A stretch of 64,000 nt of DNA from Planococcus sp. PAMC 21323 (GCF_000785555.1 NZ_CP009129.1:248001-312000), one strand, 5' to 3'; positions 42,241-51,291 are shown, counted from the first letter of the stretch. The notes: generated by a model from the sequence alone, not told the origin. Translations and numbers: made by a program.

Positions 42241-43875
42241 ATGATGATTATTAGTCAGTTTCAACAAGTGATGTGCCATTTTGCAACGCAAAAAATATTT
42301 AATCATATAAAAGGGGAAGTTTCAGAAGGGCAACGCATTGGGCTCGTCGGAAGAAATGGAGAGGGAAAGTCCACGTTATTAAATGTACTTGCAGGAATAC
42401 TGCAACCAACTGAGGGAGTTGTAACGTGGAAAAAAGGCAGCAACATTGGTTTGTTAGAGCAATCACCTGATGAGCAGCCAGAGCAAACGGTAGAACAATT
42501 ATTGAGAACTGTCTTTTCAGAGTTAAATGCTTTGCAGCAGCAATTAGTGAAGATGGAAAAGCAGATGGAAACTGTCGATCCCAATGAAATGGAACGGCTT
42601 CTTCTTCGTTACGGAGCGATGCAAGATGATTTTATCCAACGCGGTGGTTATGAAATCGATATGAGAATAGATCAAGTGTTAAACGGGTTAAAGGTTAAGT
42701 CGTTGAAATTTGAACAATGGGGACACTTGAGCGGTGGAGAAAAAACGAAAATCGGGTTAGCGAAATTACTTTTACAAAAACCAGACTTGCTATTGCTAGA
42801 CGAACCAACAAATCATTTAGATTTAGATGCGATTGAGTGGCTTGGCTCATTTATTAGCCACTACAAAGGGACGATTGTCCTCGTATCTCACGACCGCTAT
42901 TTTTTAGATGAAACTGTTACGCATATTTGGGAATTGGACCAAGGTGAGTTGATTCAGTATGTTGGAAATTACTCGAACTATGTAAAAGAACGAGAAGCTC
43001 GATTATTAGTAGAGTTTCAGCAATATCAGGATCAACAAAAGAAAATTCAAAAGATGAAAGAAACCATTAAACGATTGAAAGAATGGGCCAATCGGGCAAA
43101 TCCCCCAAATGCCGGCATGCACAGACAAGCGAAAAGTATGGAAAAAGCGTTGCACCGAATTGAAGTTCTCGACCAACCTGTGTTATCGAAAAAACAGATG
43201 GCCTTAAATTTGAAAATAGACGAACGTAGCGGCAAAGATGTTGTGCGTCTCGATGGGGTATGGAAAGAATTTGGAGAGCATATGCTGTTTCAAGACATTG
43301 CAATGCATATCCGTTACGGAGAACGAGTAGCGATTGTTGGTTCAAATGGGACAGGAAAAACAACATTGCTAAATATGATGGTTGGGAAAGAGTCAGTTGA
43401 TGTCGGAGATGTAAAGTTAGGGAGTAATACATCAATCGGTTATTTATCTCAACACACATTAGAGATGGATAATGGTAGAACCGTCATAGAAGAATTTCGT
43501 GAAGCAATTGCTGTTTCGGAATACGATGCACGTCCAATGCTCGCTCAATTTTTGTTTTTTGGCAATATGGTATTTCAACCAGTACGGCAACTTAGTGGTG
43601 GAGAACGGATGAGGTTGCGGCTCGCACAGCTGATGCATCAGCATCATAACTTATTAATTTTAGATGAACCGACCAATCATTTAGATCTAGAAGCAAAAGA
43701 AGTGATGGAAGAGGCTTTGAGTGAGTTTCCGGGAACGATTATTGCGGTTTCACATGATCGTTATTTTTTAGATAAGCTATTCCCCGTTACGTACTGGCTT
43801 AAAAATGAAACAATCGAACGATTTCATGGAGGCTATTCGACCGCGAGAGAGAAAGTGGCAAGTTCTATCCAATAA
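42241..43875 (+). CDS. ABC-F family ATPase (probable ribosome-protection type)
   Basis: 544 residues with two ABC domains and no membrane segment. Walker A motifs are GRNGEGKST (37-45) and GSNGTGKTT; signatures are LSGGEKTKIG and LSGGERMRLR; both Walker B sites read LDEPTNHLDL. The linker between domains is a charged helix pair of about 75 residues (about 245-320). ABC-F proteins act on the ribosome, and many remove antibiotics. The start is ATG 42241 or 42244; the frame is open further upstream only through the attenuator. Leader control suggests drug induction. Housekeeping ABC-F function cannot be excluded. Confidence 0.85.
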   Translation: MMIISQFQQVMCHFATQKIFNHIKGEVSEGQRIGLVGRNGEGKSTLLNVLAGILQPTEGVVTWKKGSNIGLLEQSPDEQPEQTVEQLLRTVFSELNALQQQLVKMEKQMETVDPNEMERLLLRYGAMQDDFIQRGGYEIDMRIDQVLNGLKVKSLKFEQWGHLSGGEKTKIGLAKLLLQKPDLLLLDEPTNHLDLDAIEWLGSFISHYKGTIVLVSHDRYFLDETVTHIWELDQGELIQYVGNYSNYVKEREARLLVEFQQYQDQQKKIQKMKETIKRLKEWANRANPPNAGMHRQAKSMEKALHRIEVLDQPVLSKKQMALNLKIDERSGKDVVRLDGVWKEFGEHMLFQDIAMHIRYGERVAIVGSNGTGKTTLLNMMVGKESVDVGDVKLGSNTSIGYLSQHTLEMDNGRTVIEEFREAIAVSEYDARPMLAQFLFFGNMVFQPVRQLSGGERMRLRLAQLMHQHHNLLILDEPTNHLDLEAKEVMEEALSEFPGTIIAVSHDRYFLDKLFPVTYWLKNETIERFHGGYSTAREKVASSIQ

Positions 43876-43911
43876 AAAAGAGCTTATCCGCTTTTTCGGA
43901 TAGGCTCTTTT
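43876..43911. terminator. Bidirectional terminator
   Basis: AAAAGAGCcTATCCG pairs with CGGATAgGCTCTTTT, between convergent genes. Confidence 0.85.
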
Positions 43912-43928
43912 GTCAATGGTCTAAAAAT

Positions 43929-44258
43929 TTATTCGTTGTTTGTTTCAACAGAATCTACCCATACTTGTGACCAATTTTGAATTTCGTCCATAACAGGTTT
44001 TAACGATTGTCCTTTTTCAGTTAATGCATACTCAATCTTTATAGGAGTCTCGGGATAAACTGTGCGCGTAACTAATCCTTGTGTTTCTAAGTTTTTCAGT
44101 CGTTCAGATAATAGCCGTCCGCTGATGCCAATAATATCGGTTAGTTCACTAAAACGTTGGGGTCCCGAAAGTAGTTGATAAATAATCAGTCCTGTCCAGC
44201 GCTGACTGAGCAAGGAAATAGCTATCTCGAAACGAGGGCAAATGATGGAAGTGTCCAT
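43929..44258 (-). CDS. HxlR/DUF24 redox-sensing regulator, CatR/YodB-like
   Basis: A 109-residue winged-helix dimer (RFSELTDIIGISGRLLSERLKNLETQGLVTR). Counting from ATG 44258, a cysteine lies at residue 7 (MDTSIIC), as in B. subtilis CatR and near Cys6 of YodB, the thiol that senses quinones and electrophiles. AAGGAG lies eight bases upstream of this start. It diverges from a CatE-like dioxygenase gene across a palindrome, which is the CatR target arrangement in function though not necessarily in position. Confidence 0.85.
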   Translation of the reverse strand: MDTSIICPRFEIAISLLSQRWTGLIIYQLLSGPQRFSELTDIIGISGRLLSERLKNLETQGLVTRTVYPETPIKIEYALTEKGQSLKPVMDEIQNWSQVWVDSVETNNE

Positions 44259-44351
44259 GCTCATCACTCCTTTTCTAACATAGTAGCACAGATTCTAACT
44301 ATTTTAAAAGAATTTAGTTACTTGACGGAATTAAGTATTTAAAATATAGTT

Positions 44352-44368
44352 AGTTACATAAAGTAACT
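44352..44368. promoter_or_regulatory. Probable HxlR-type operator
   Basis: AGTTAC, five bases, GTAACT in the divergent control region. Further TAGTTAC words occur upstream (around 44315 and 44350), suggesting more than one half-site. Confidence 0.5.
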
Positions 44369-44391
44369 TGAAGAAAAGGGGCGTAAGAATA

Positions 44392-45240
44392 ATGGGTTTT
44401 CACAAAAAACCAGTCACACATGTAGGTGAAATAGGATTGAAAGTAGTCGATATGAAGAAGATGAAAGAGTTTTACACGGAGGTCATAGGATTTGAAGTAA
44501 TCTCGGAAGAGCAGCATTCAGTAGCATTGGGTGCTGGTGATAATGTATTAGTCAGACTCGAAGCAATTGAAGGGATTATGCCTAAACGAGGTCGTTATAC
44601 AGGACTGTATCATCTCGCTATTTTATTACCAACTAGAGAATCATTAGGAAAAATTCTTGTGCATCTTCATAAGCAAGGGATTCAATTAGGCTCTGCAGAT
44701 CACTTAGTTAGCGAAGCTTTATATTTATCTGACCCAGAAGGTAACGGTATTGAAATTTATCAGGATCGAAAACCTGACCAATGGAACTGGGAAAATGATC
44801 AAGTAGCTATGGCCGTAGATCCGATTGATGCTCAAGGATTAGTTGAAGAAGCCCAAAAATCTTTAGAGCCGTGGAAAGGTCTGCCTGCTGAAACCGTGAT
44901 GGGACATATTCACTTACATGTATCGAACTTAAATGAAGCTAAAGACTTTTATGTAAATGGACTTGGGCTAGAAGTCGTTTCAAATTTGGGTGCTCAAGCA
45001 TTATTTATAGCCGATCAAAAATACCATCATCACATCGGCATGAACGTCTGGAACGGTGAGGGTATTCCGGCGTTGCCTGAAAAAGAAGCAGGATTGCATT
45101 ATTACACGTTAGTTATGGACAATGAAATTCGCAATAAAGTCGTTGGAAATCTTCGTTCATTGGGAATGAAAATGGTGGAAGAAGAAAGATATTTTGAAGT
45201 CAAAGACCCTTCAGGAAACGCCATTCGTCTATGTGTGTGA
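44392..45240 (+). CDS. CatE-like ring-cleavage dioxygenase / glyoxalase family protein
   Basis: 282 residues made of two VOC modules (about 10-125 and 165-282). The likely role is breaking catechols or quinone products. Candidate metal His are in GHIHLHVSN and GLHYYTLVM of the second module, but the usual Glu of DPxGNxIEL reads as Arg there (DPSGNAIRL), while the first module keeps Glu (DPEGNGIEI). Metal binding may therefore differ from classical extradiol enzymes. AAGGGG precedes ATG 44392. It is divergent from the CatR-like regulator. Confidence 0.82.
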   Translation: MGFHKKPVTHVGEIGLKVVDMKKMKEFYTEVIGFEVISEEQHSVALGAGDNVLVRLEAIEGIMPKRGRYTGLYHLAILLPTRESLGKILVHLHKQGIQLGSADHLVSEALYLSDPEGNGIEIYQDRKPDQWNWENDQVAMAVDPIDAQGLVEEAQKSLEPWKGLPAETVMGHIHLHVSNLNEAKDFYVNGLGLEVVSNLGAQALFIADQKYHHHIGMNVWNGEGIPALPEKEAGLHYYTLVMDNEIRNKVVGNLRSLGMKMVEEERYFEVKDPSGNAIRLCV

Positions 45241-45246
45241 TTATTA

Positions 45247-45289
45247 AATAACAAAAGCCGACTCAATTCATGAGACGGCTTTTGTTATT
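45247..45289. terminator. Bidirectional terminator
   Basis: AATAACAAAAGCCG pairs with CGGCTTTTGTTATT. Confidence 0.85.
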
Positions 45290-45545
45290 GTGGAGAAACA
45301 CTTTCGCAACGATTGTCTGTTTCCATATAGGCCGTAGTAGTAAAAGCTGCTTGTTCTGGAATTTCAGTTAGTACTTGGTTTTCCAAAGGAATTTTTGGAA
45401 TATTATTTTGACGTGTTTCGATATATGCGTGCATACTTTCTCGGCTGATTGCTTTTTCTAAAGGATTATTATAAAACGTTAAGAGGATCAAGCCACATGC
45501 CCCAGCAATTAAAGTGATACCTAATAGTGAAAGGAACCCCTTCAT
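45285..45545 (-). CDS. Small membrane-anchored hypothetical protein
   Basis: 86 residues: an N-terminal hydrophobic helix (about 4-24, containing the small-residue stretch AGACG) and an exported hydrophilic part with a late cysteine. The helix might be read as a lipoprotein signal, but the residue three before the Cys is not Leu, so a plain anchor is more likely. AAGGCGGGA precedes the ATG. No family recognised. Confidence 0.6.
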   Translation of the reverse strand: MKGFLSLLGITLIAGACGLILLTFYNNPLEKAISRESMHAYIETRQNNIPKIPLENQVLTEIPEQAAFTTTAYMETDNRCESVSPQ

Positions 45546-45682
45546 AGTAAATCCCGCCTTTATGTGTTTAGTTATTATAAGAACGATGTACCGTACAAAA
45601 AGTTCCTCGTTGCGACATATTGTTGTTTAAGAGATACTAGTGACAATCGTAATATCCAACAAACTAAAGGGGAGGATTGATT

Positions 45683-46753
45683 ATGATATCGTTAGAAACA
45701 GAAATTTGTCAATTGTTTAAAATAAACTATCCGATTATTCAGGCGGGAATGGCGGGAGGTCCTACCACGGCTGAACTTGTAGCTGAAGTCAGTAATGCAG
45801 GCGGGCTTGGAACTCTAGGAGCAGCATACATGACACCGACTGCACTGCGGCAAGCGATAAAAGAAATTCAGTCGAAAACCCAAAAACCATTTGCTGTTAA
45901 TATTTTTGCAGCCATCATACGGGACGATTTTAGTCGCGCTGAGGAGATGCAAAAAGTATTAAGTCCTTTCCGCTCGGAGCTAAACATTAGCAACCTTCAG
46001 TCCGCATATTCGTCCCCTAATTGGAGTGCAGAACAATTTGATATTTGCATTGAAGAAGGGGTAGCTGTTGTTAGTACGGCTTTTGGTTGTTTATCCGTCG
46101 AACAGATGACAGTAGCTAAGAAAAGAGGCGTCAAAATCATAACAATGGTTACGACAGTTGAAGAAGCCAAAAAGGCAGAGAGTTCTGGGGCAACTGCTGT
46201 GGTGGCTCAAGGAAGTGAAGCAGGAGGTCATCGTAGTACCTTTTCGCTCGACCAACATCCGTCAGGTGCCCAAATTGGCACGCTGTCCCTAGTTCCTCAA
46301 GTAGTCGATGCTATTGGGATTCCAGTTATTGCAGCGGGAGGTATTGTGGATGGTCGAGGGTTAATTGCTTCACTGGCACTCGGTGCACAAGGAGTTCAAA
46401 TCGGTACTCGGTTTGTCAGCGCCAAAGAATCAGGGGCGCATGCCGTTTATAAAAAGGCGATATTTAAGAGTGACGAGGAAAGCACGGTTGTAACAAAAAG
46501 CTTTTCTGGAAGACCGGCAAGAGCCATTCAGAATCGCTTTATTCGTGAATTTGAAAAAAGCGGTGTCGAGCCATTGCCATTTCCTTCTCAAAACACCATC
46601 ACCAAAGACATTCGTGCAGCGGCTTCGGAATCTGGAAATCCGGAATTCATGTCACTATGGGCGGGGCAGTCTACGCGTAGTTTGACAGAAGAAATGGCTG
46701 CAGCTGAGATTGTTCAGGCGATCGTAGAAGAGGCGAAATCAATTGTATGCTAA
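45683..46753 (+). CDS. Nitronate monooxygenase-like FMN oxidoreductase
   Basis: A 356-residue TIM-barrel flavoprotein of the NMO/2-nitropropane dioxygenase family. Seen are YPIIQAGMAGGPTTAELVAEVSNAGGLGTLG at the N-terminus, QGSEAGGH in the middle (conserved His), and AAGGIVDGRGLIASLALGAQGVQIGTRF for the FMN phosphate. It oxidises nitronates or works as an enoyl reductase-like enzyme (FabK is related). GGGGAGG suits ATG 45683. It is not in a fatty-acid cluster. Confidence 0.9.
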   Translation: MISLETEICQLFKINYPIIQAGMAGGPTTAELVAEVSNAGGLGTLGAAYMTPTALRQAIKEIQSKTQKPFAVNIFAAIIRDDFSRAEEMQKVLSPFRSELNISNLQSAYSSPNWSAEQFDICIEEGVAVVSTAFGCLSVEQMTVAKKRGVKIITMVTTVEEAKKAESSGATAVVAQGSEAGGHRSTFSLDQHPSGAQIGTLSLVPQVVDAIGIPVIAAGGIVDGRGLIASLALGAQGVQIGTRFVSAKESGAHAVYKKAIFKSDEESTVVTKSFSGRPARAIQNRFIREFEKSGVEPLPFPSQNTITKDIRAAASESGNPEFMSLWAGQSTRSLTEEMAAAEIVQAIVEEAKSIVC

Positions 46754-46851
46754 CTTAATAACGAATAAAAACGGTTGGATCGAAGCTCGAGTTTCCTATG
46801 GGCACATGCTATACTATTAAAAGTGATTTTTAAAATGAGGAGATTAGACGA

Positions 46852-47685
46852 ATGGAATGGAAGAATATATACCGTGGCATCTTGATGGGAATCAGTGACT
46901 TGATCCCGGGAGTAAGCGGAGGCACAATTGCGTTTATTTTAGGGATTTATGATCGTTTGTTAGAGGCTATTAGCGGATTTTTTAGCCGTAACTGGAAAAA
47001 GCAACTTGGATTTTTAGTACCTCTTGGGATAGGGATTGTCATCACCCTTTTATTGTTTAGCCGAGTGATTGAATATTTACTGGAACAACATTATGAAGCA
47101 ACTCAGTTTTTCTTTATGGGCCTTATTATTGGTGTCATTCCGTACATTATGAAGCAGGCTGAAGTAAAGAAGAACTTCACTGCACGTCACATGATTATTC
47201 TCTTGGTTATTGGAGCGGCTTTGGCAGCTACAGCCTTTATTCCGACTGAGGAAAATTTGGCACCGATTACGACGCTTACTGTACCAGTTTTCTTTATGTT
47301 ATTTTTCTCTGGGTGGCTAGCAAGTATGGCAATGTTATTACCAGGAATTAGCGGTTCATTCATACTATTGTTGTTAGGCGTTTATTCAACCGCTATCAAC
47401 GCTTTATCGACTTTGAACATTCCGATTGTTTTCGCAATCGGTGCTGGGGTGATTGCTGGATTTATCGTCAGCAGTAAAGCAATTCAGTATTTGCTTCAAC
47501 ATTTTACTTACGTCACTTACGCAGCAATTATTGGACTGATCATCGGATCTCTGTTTGTGGTGTTCCCAGGGTTTTCTTCTGATTCCACTACGCTGATTAC
47601 TAGTCTAGTCACATTTGGACTCGGACTTTCGTTTACATTATTGTTTAGTTCACCTAAAAAAACGACTATTACAGAAGAAGTTTAA
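46852..47685 (+). CDS. DUF368 membrane protein (PopT-type undecaprenyl phosphate translocase)
   Basis: 277 residues with about eight hydrophobic segments. The twin family motifs are DLIPGVSGGTIAFILGIYDRL near residue 16 and LPGISGSFILLLLGVYS near residue 163. DUF368 proteins were recently reported to return undecaprenyl phosphate across the membrane for cell-wall synthesis (PopT). UppP, which makes that lipid outside, is encoded 1.5 kb away. GAGGAG precedes the ATG. A terminator follows. Confidence 0.9.
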   Translation: MEWKNIYRGILMGISDLIPGVSGGTIAFILGIYDRLLEAISGFFSRNWKKQLGFLVPLGIGIVITLLLFSRVIEYLLEQHYEATQFFFMGLIIGVIPYIMKQAEVKKNFTARHMIILLVIGAALAATAFIPTEENLAPITTLTVPVFFMLFFSGWLASMAMLLPGISGSFILLLLGVYSTAINALSTLNIPIVFAIGAGVIAGFIVSSKAIQYLLQHFTYVTYAAIIGLIIGSLFVVFPGFSSDSTTLITSLVTFGLGLSFTLLFSSPKKTTITEEV

Positions 47686-47751
47686 TGAAGAAGTAGTTTC
47701 TTGTTATCTTTAAAGTAGGAGTAGCGACTAAAACGATATTCTTTGCAGACT

Positions 47752-47785
47752 GAGGCACCATCATAAATGATGGTGCCTCTTTTTT
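47752..47785 (+). terminator. Terminator
   Basis: GAGGCACCATCA pairs with TGATGGTGCCTC, then TTTTTT. Confidence 0.92.
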
Positions 47786-47805
47786 ATGGATAAATTATGT
47801 TATCG

Positions 47806-47966
47806 TATGCCCGTCAAAGCTACACGGGCGCTTACGCTTTTCTGATTGTCTAGCTCCAGCGCCCAGCTTCTAGGGTCATAAGTCACTCCGACTGTGCGGC
47901 AAAGACCGCCGCTTCGTCAGAGCACCTTATGCCCGTCAAAGCTACACGGGCGCTTACGCTTTTCTG
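47806..47966. repeat. Dispersed-type intergenic repeat with a duplicated 39-bp end
   Basis: A 39-base segment is present twice and identical (47806-47844 and 47928-47966), 122 bases apart. Between the copies lies TGTCTAGCTCCAGCGCCCAG and a GC-rich stretch. AGCGCCC 47858-47864 can pair with GGGCGCT 47948-47954, so the unit can fold into a long hairpin. I recognise the TAGCTCCAGCGCC ... GCGCTTACGCTTTTC style as a family of short repeats scattered between genes in Bacillaceae; copy number was not checked. This fills the 348-base gap, apart from the terminator. Confidence 0.75.
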
Positions 47967-48033
47967 GTATAAAGCCTTTTTGCTTTGTGGATGGTGGGTT
48001 TGCCTTTAAACTGAAGGTTAAGAGGTGATGCGT

Positions 48034-49161
48034 GTGCGAAAAATTTTCTGGTGGTTTGTTGTGTTGCTGGCCGTGTTTTTTGCGCGCCCGATTTGGGAAG
48101 AGCCTGTTAGTAAGTATGTCGATTTAGGTTTTTTGGATTCTGTTGACGAAGCAGTTGGTAATATCGCAGGAAATCCAGAGGTGACGCAAGTTATAGATGA
48201 AGCGAGAGATTTTACTTCGCGCGTCAGTGCACAACTGCAGTCGTTTATCGTTTCTAGTTCAGTTGAAGTGCCAGAAGCTGTGGCCAAACCAGAACTAGTT
48301 GAAACTGAATCTTTGTTTGCCATTCATAATGTAACATTAGGAATGAGTAAAGAAGATGCTCAAAAGAAAGTCGGGTTGCCACTACGTTTAATGCGGAACG
48401 AATATGGAACTGATTGGCATAGCTATCATCAAGATTTTCAGAATTATGTTTTATTGTCTTATGATCAAGACGGAATCGTAAATGGGATGTTTACGAACCA
48501 AGATTTGTTTTCGTCGAAGGAAGGGATTACGATGGATTCCACAAAATCCGAAGTCCGTTCCGCACTGGGCACTCCGCTAAAAAGCCTCCAAAAAGGAAAT
48601 GTTCAATATATACTCGATACACGTGATGAATACGATGTATTTAAAACGGATAATACGTATACGACGATTTTTTATGATATCCATGAAGAAGATACCGTAA
48701 CGGCCGTACAAGTAATACATGAAAAACTAGAAAAACAACGCCCTAAAATATATGCGGAGTCGGATGAAAAGTTAAAAGAAGGCTATGAATATTTGCTTTT
48801 CGAATTGACCAATTCAGCTCGTATTCAACGAGGTTTGTCGTTATTAAAATGGGATAGTGAGACTAGAACGACTGCTCGCAAGCACAGTGTAGATATGGCC
48901 GAAAATCAATATTTCAGTCATACGAATCTAGCTGGACAATCTCCTTTTGATCGGATGAAAGAAGACGGCATTACATTTTATGTAGCAGGAGAAAATTTGG
49001 CGTATGGGCAGTATAGTAGTGTCTTTGCTCATGAAGGCCTGATGAATTCTTTAGGTCATCGTGAAAATATTGTAAAGCCAGACTTCGGGTATCTAGGGGT
49101 AGGAACGGCATTTAATGCAGAAAACCAACCGTATTATACGGCCAATTTCTTTAATCGATAA
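48034..49161 (+). CDS. CAP-domain (SCP/PR-1) protein with CAP-associated N-terminal domain
   Basis: About 375 residues. It has an N-terminal membrane anchor or signal (residues 3-18), a linker, then a CAP-associated domain (about 90-235, two GMSKEDAQKKVGLPLRL / DSTKSEVRSALGTP repeats). A C-terminal CAP domain (about 250-375) has LTNSARIQRGL, YFSHTN, GENLAYG and LGHRENI, giving the His and Glu cluster. The order equals B. subtilis YlbC. Role unknown, outside the membrane. The start is GTG 48034 (AGAGGTGAT upstream); ATG 48028 is the alternative. Confidence 0.87.
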   Translation: MRKIFWWFVVLLAVFFARPIWEEPVSKYVDLGFLDSVDEAVGNIAGNPEVTQVIDEARDFTSRVSAQLQSFIVSSSVEVPEAVAKPELVETESLFAIHNVTLGMSKEDAQKKVGLPLRLMRNEYGTDWHSYHQDFQNYVLLSYDQDGIVNGMFTNQDLFSSKEGITMDSTKSEVRSALGTPLKSLQKGNVQYILDTRDEYDVFKTDNTYTTIFYDIHEEDTVTAVQVIHEKLEKQRPKIYAESDEKLKEGYEYLLFELTNSARIQRGLSLLKWDSETRTTARKHSVDMAENQYFSHTNLAGQSPFDRMKEDGITFYVAGENLAYGQYSSVFAHEGLMNSLGHRENIVKPDFGYLGVGTAFNAENQPYYTANFFNR

Positions 49162-49199
49162 AAAAGGCAAGCTGTCATTAACTGACGGCTTGCCTTTTA
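49162..49199. terminator. Bidirectional terminator
   Basis: AAAGGCAAGC and GCTTGCCTTT arms with an inner GTCA/TGAC pair, between convergent genes. Confidence 0.85.
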
Positions 49200-49200
49200 A

Positions 49201-50031
49201 TTAATTTAATACGAGCCATGCTAATACAACAAGTGGACCGACGATAAAGCAATAAATCGCGAAATACTTTAGTTGTCCTTTTGCCATAATGTTCATAAAC
49301 CATTTTAATGAGAAATAAGAAGCGACTAGAGAACCAAGAAATGCCATTACATATGGAATCGCCATCGTAGCTAAATTATCATCGTTAATGATGTCTGTAA
49401 TGCTGAGAACTGCACCACCAAGGCTAACTGGGATAAATAATAAGAAAGAAAAGCGCAATGCGGTTTCCTGGTTGATGCCTCTTGCCATTGCAGCGACTAT
49501 TGTAGCACCACTACGGCTAATACCAGGAATAAGTGCTATAGCTTGAGCTCCACCAATGATAATCGCGTCTTTCATTGTCATACTGCCATCTTTTCGTTGC
49601 CCACGCATATTGCGGATCCACCATAGACCAAAGCCTGTAACGATTAACGTCAATCCGACTGTCACGATAGTTGAAAGATTGTCATCAATCGCATCCTGGA
49701 ACAACAAACCAATGACTGCCGCAGGGATCGTTGCAACAACAAGGTAAACGATAAACATGAAGTCTCTTTTCGTTTCTGCGTTTTTCACAGTAAAATACTT
49801 TAAACCGTTAATTACAAGGCGCTGAATATCATTGCGGTAAATGATTAAGACGGCAATTAACGAAGCACTGTTAACAAGCAATGCGAATGTCGATACGCTT
49901 CCTTCAATTTGTACGTCCAAAAAGTATTGCGCGATCAACAAGTGCCCACTTGAAGAAATCGGAATTGGTTCAGTAAGTCCTTGGAATAGTCCAAGAAGCA
50001 AAAATTTGATTGTTAGCCATAATTGATCCAT
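49201..50031 (-). CDS. uppP: Undecaprenyl-diphosphatase
   Basis: 276 residues with about eight hydrophobic segments. The BacA/UppP motifs are intact: [15 protein letters not shown] at residues 19-33 (conserved Glu and Ser) and [11 protein letters not shown] (Arg). It removes a phosphate from undecaprenyl diphosphate outside the membrane, recycling the wall lipid carrier and giving bacitracin tolerance. AGGATT lies before the ATG. Its product is the substrate of the DUF368 protein encoded nearby. Confidence 0.95.
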   Translation of the reverse strand: MDQLWLTIKFLLLGLFQGLTEPIPISSSGHLLIAQYFLDVQIEGSVSTFALLVNSASLIAVLIIYRNDIQRLVINGLKYFTVKNAETKRDFMFIVYLVVATIPAAVIGLLFQDAIDDNLSTIVTVGLTLIVTGFGLWWIRNMRGQRKDGSMTMKDAIIIGGAQAIALIPGISRSGATIVAAMARGINQETALRFSFLLFIPVSLGGAVLSITDIINDDNLATMAIPYVMAFLGSLVASYFSLKWFMNIMAKGQLKYFAIYCFIVGPLVVLAWLVLN

Positions 50032-50174
50032 TTATATAAATCCTCCATTGTTCGTTCATTTAGTTATTTGACTGCAAATTTCCTATTCGATAAATTCAAA
50101 TCAACATAAAAAATATAATACCATAATTTCATGGTAAACTGTGTATATTAATGAAAAGAAAGGTAGTGACACGC

Positions 50175-51257
50175 TTGACGAACAAGCTTTGGTTTCAAGT
50201 AGGAATAGGAGTTATTCTAGCTTTAGTCATCATTAGATTGTTTATTGAAGTACAAGGGATTTTTGATCCTTTATTTATTATTGCAGGCACGATTTTTGTC
50301 CCATTATTACTAGGGGGTGTCTTGTTCTATTTAACAAGACCGGTTTTGAATTTTTTGGTGAAGAGAAAGTTTCCGAAATGGGCTGCAGTTCTTACAGTTC
50401 TATTATCAATCGTATTAGTATTTTATTTGTTATTCATCATGATTGGTCCAATTGTGACAGGACAAATCAATGCATTGGTAGATAATGCACCCGAAATCAT
50501 ACAAAGTGTAGAAGAATCGGCTCAATACGTATTCGATCAACGAGACCGTCTTCCGGATTCAATTGAAGAGCAGTTAAATGGCATGGCGGGTCAAATTGGT
50601 GACCGACTTGGTGACATCGGTGGCTGGGTTGTTTCCTTTATCGGTAGCTTCGTGTCTGGCGTAATTACGCTAGTATTAGTACCGTTTTTCCTTGTCTACT
50701 TATTGGTCGACCATAAAAAATTCGTTCCGTTTGTTTCTGGATTTTTCTCAGGGGAACGAAAAAGGTGGATTCGTAAAACCTTGCAGGACATCGATGACAC
50801 CTTGCAAGCATATATCCAAGGGCAGCTATTTGTCAGCTTTTTAGTAGGAATTATGCTACTCATTGGTTACTTAATCATTGGATTGGACTATGCACTGCTA
50901 TTGGCATTAATTGGTATGGCTACGAACGTTATCCCATTTTTAGGACCTTATATTGCAGTTATTCCAGCTATTCTTATAGCGCTTGTGCAAGACCCAATTA
51001 TGGCTGTCTACGTAGGAATTATTATGTTAGTAGCACAACAAATTGAAAGTAATTTCATTACGCCAAACGTGATGGGGAAATCACTCGACGTTCACCCACT
51101 AACTGTCATTACGCTAATTCTAGCGGCAGGAAATATAGCAGGATTATGGGGGATTATTTTGGCGATTCCGGTTTACGCGGTAATCAAAACTATCGTTTCC
51201 AATATATACGCACGACGCAGTGAAATCCGTAACACAGCTACACGTGATATCGAATAA
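50175..51257 (+). CDS. AI-2E family transporter (second copy)
   Basis: 360 residues, same layout as the protein at 28161-29252, with a closely similar C-terminal part (LIIGLDYALLLALIGM, PFLGPYIAVIPAILIAL, QQIESNFITPNVMGKSLDVHPLTV). The middle soluble stretch differs (IGDRLGDIGGW). TTG 50175 with AAAGG upstream is preferred; ATG 50151 overlaps a probable -10 element and has no ribosome binding site. Substrate unknown. Confidence 0.87.
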   Translation: MTNKLWFQVGIGVILALVIIRLFIEVQGIFDPLFIIAGTIFVPLLLGGVLFYLTRPVLNFLVKRKFPKWAAVLTVLLSIVLVFYLLFIMIGPIVTGQINALVDNAPEIIQSVEESAQYVFDQRDRLPDSIEEQLNGMAGQIGDRLGDIGGWVVSFIGSFVSGVITLVLVPFFLVYLLVDHKKFVPFVSGFFSGERKRWIRKTLQDIDDTLQAYIQGQLFVSFLVGIMLLIGYLIIGLDYALLLALIGMATNVIPFLGPYIAVIPAILIALVQDPIMAVYVGIIMLVAQQIESNFITPNVMGKSLDVHPLTVITLILAAGNIAGLWGIILAIPVYAVIKTIVSNIYARRSEIRNTATRDIE

Positions 51258-51260
51258 CCG

Positions 51261-51291
51261 AAACCTGTGAACAGAGTTCACAGGTTTTTTT
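51261..51291 (+). terminator. Terminator
   Basis: AAACCTGTGAA pairs with TTCACAGGTTT, then TTTT. Confidence 0.92.
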
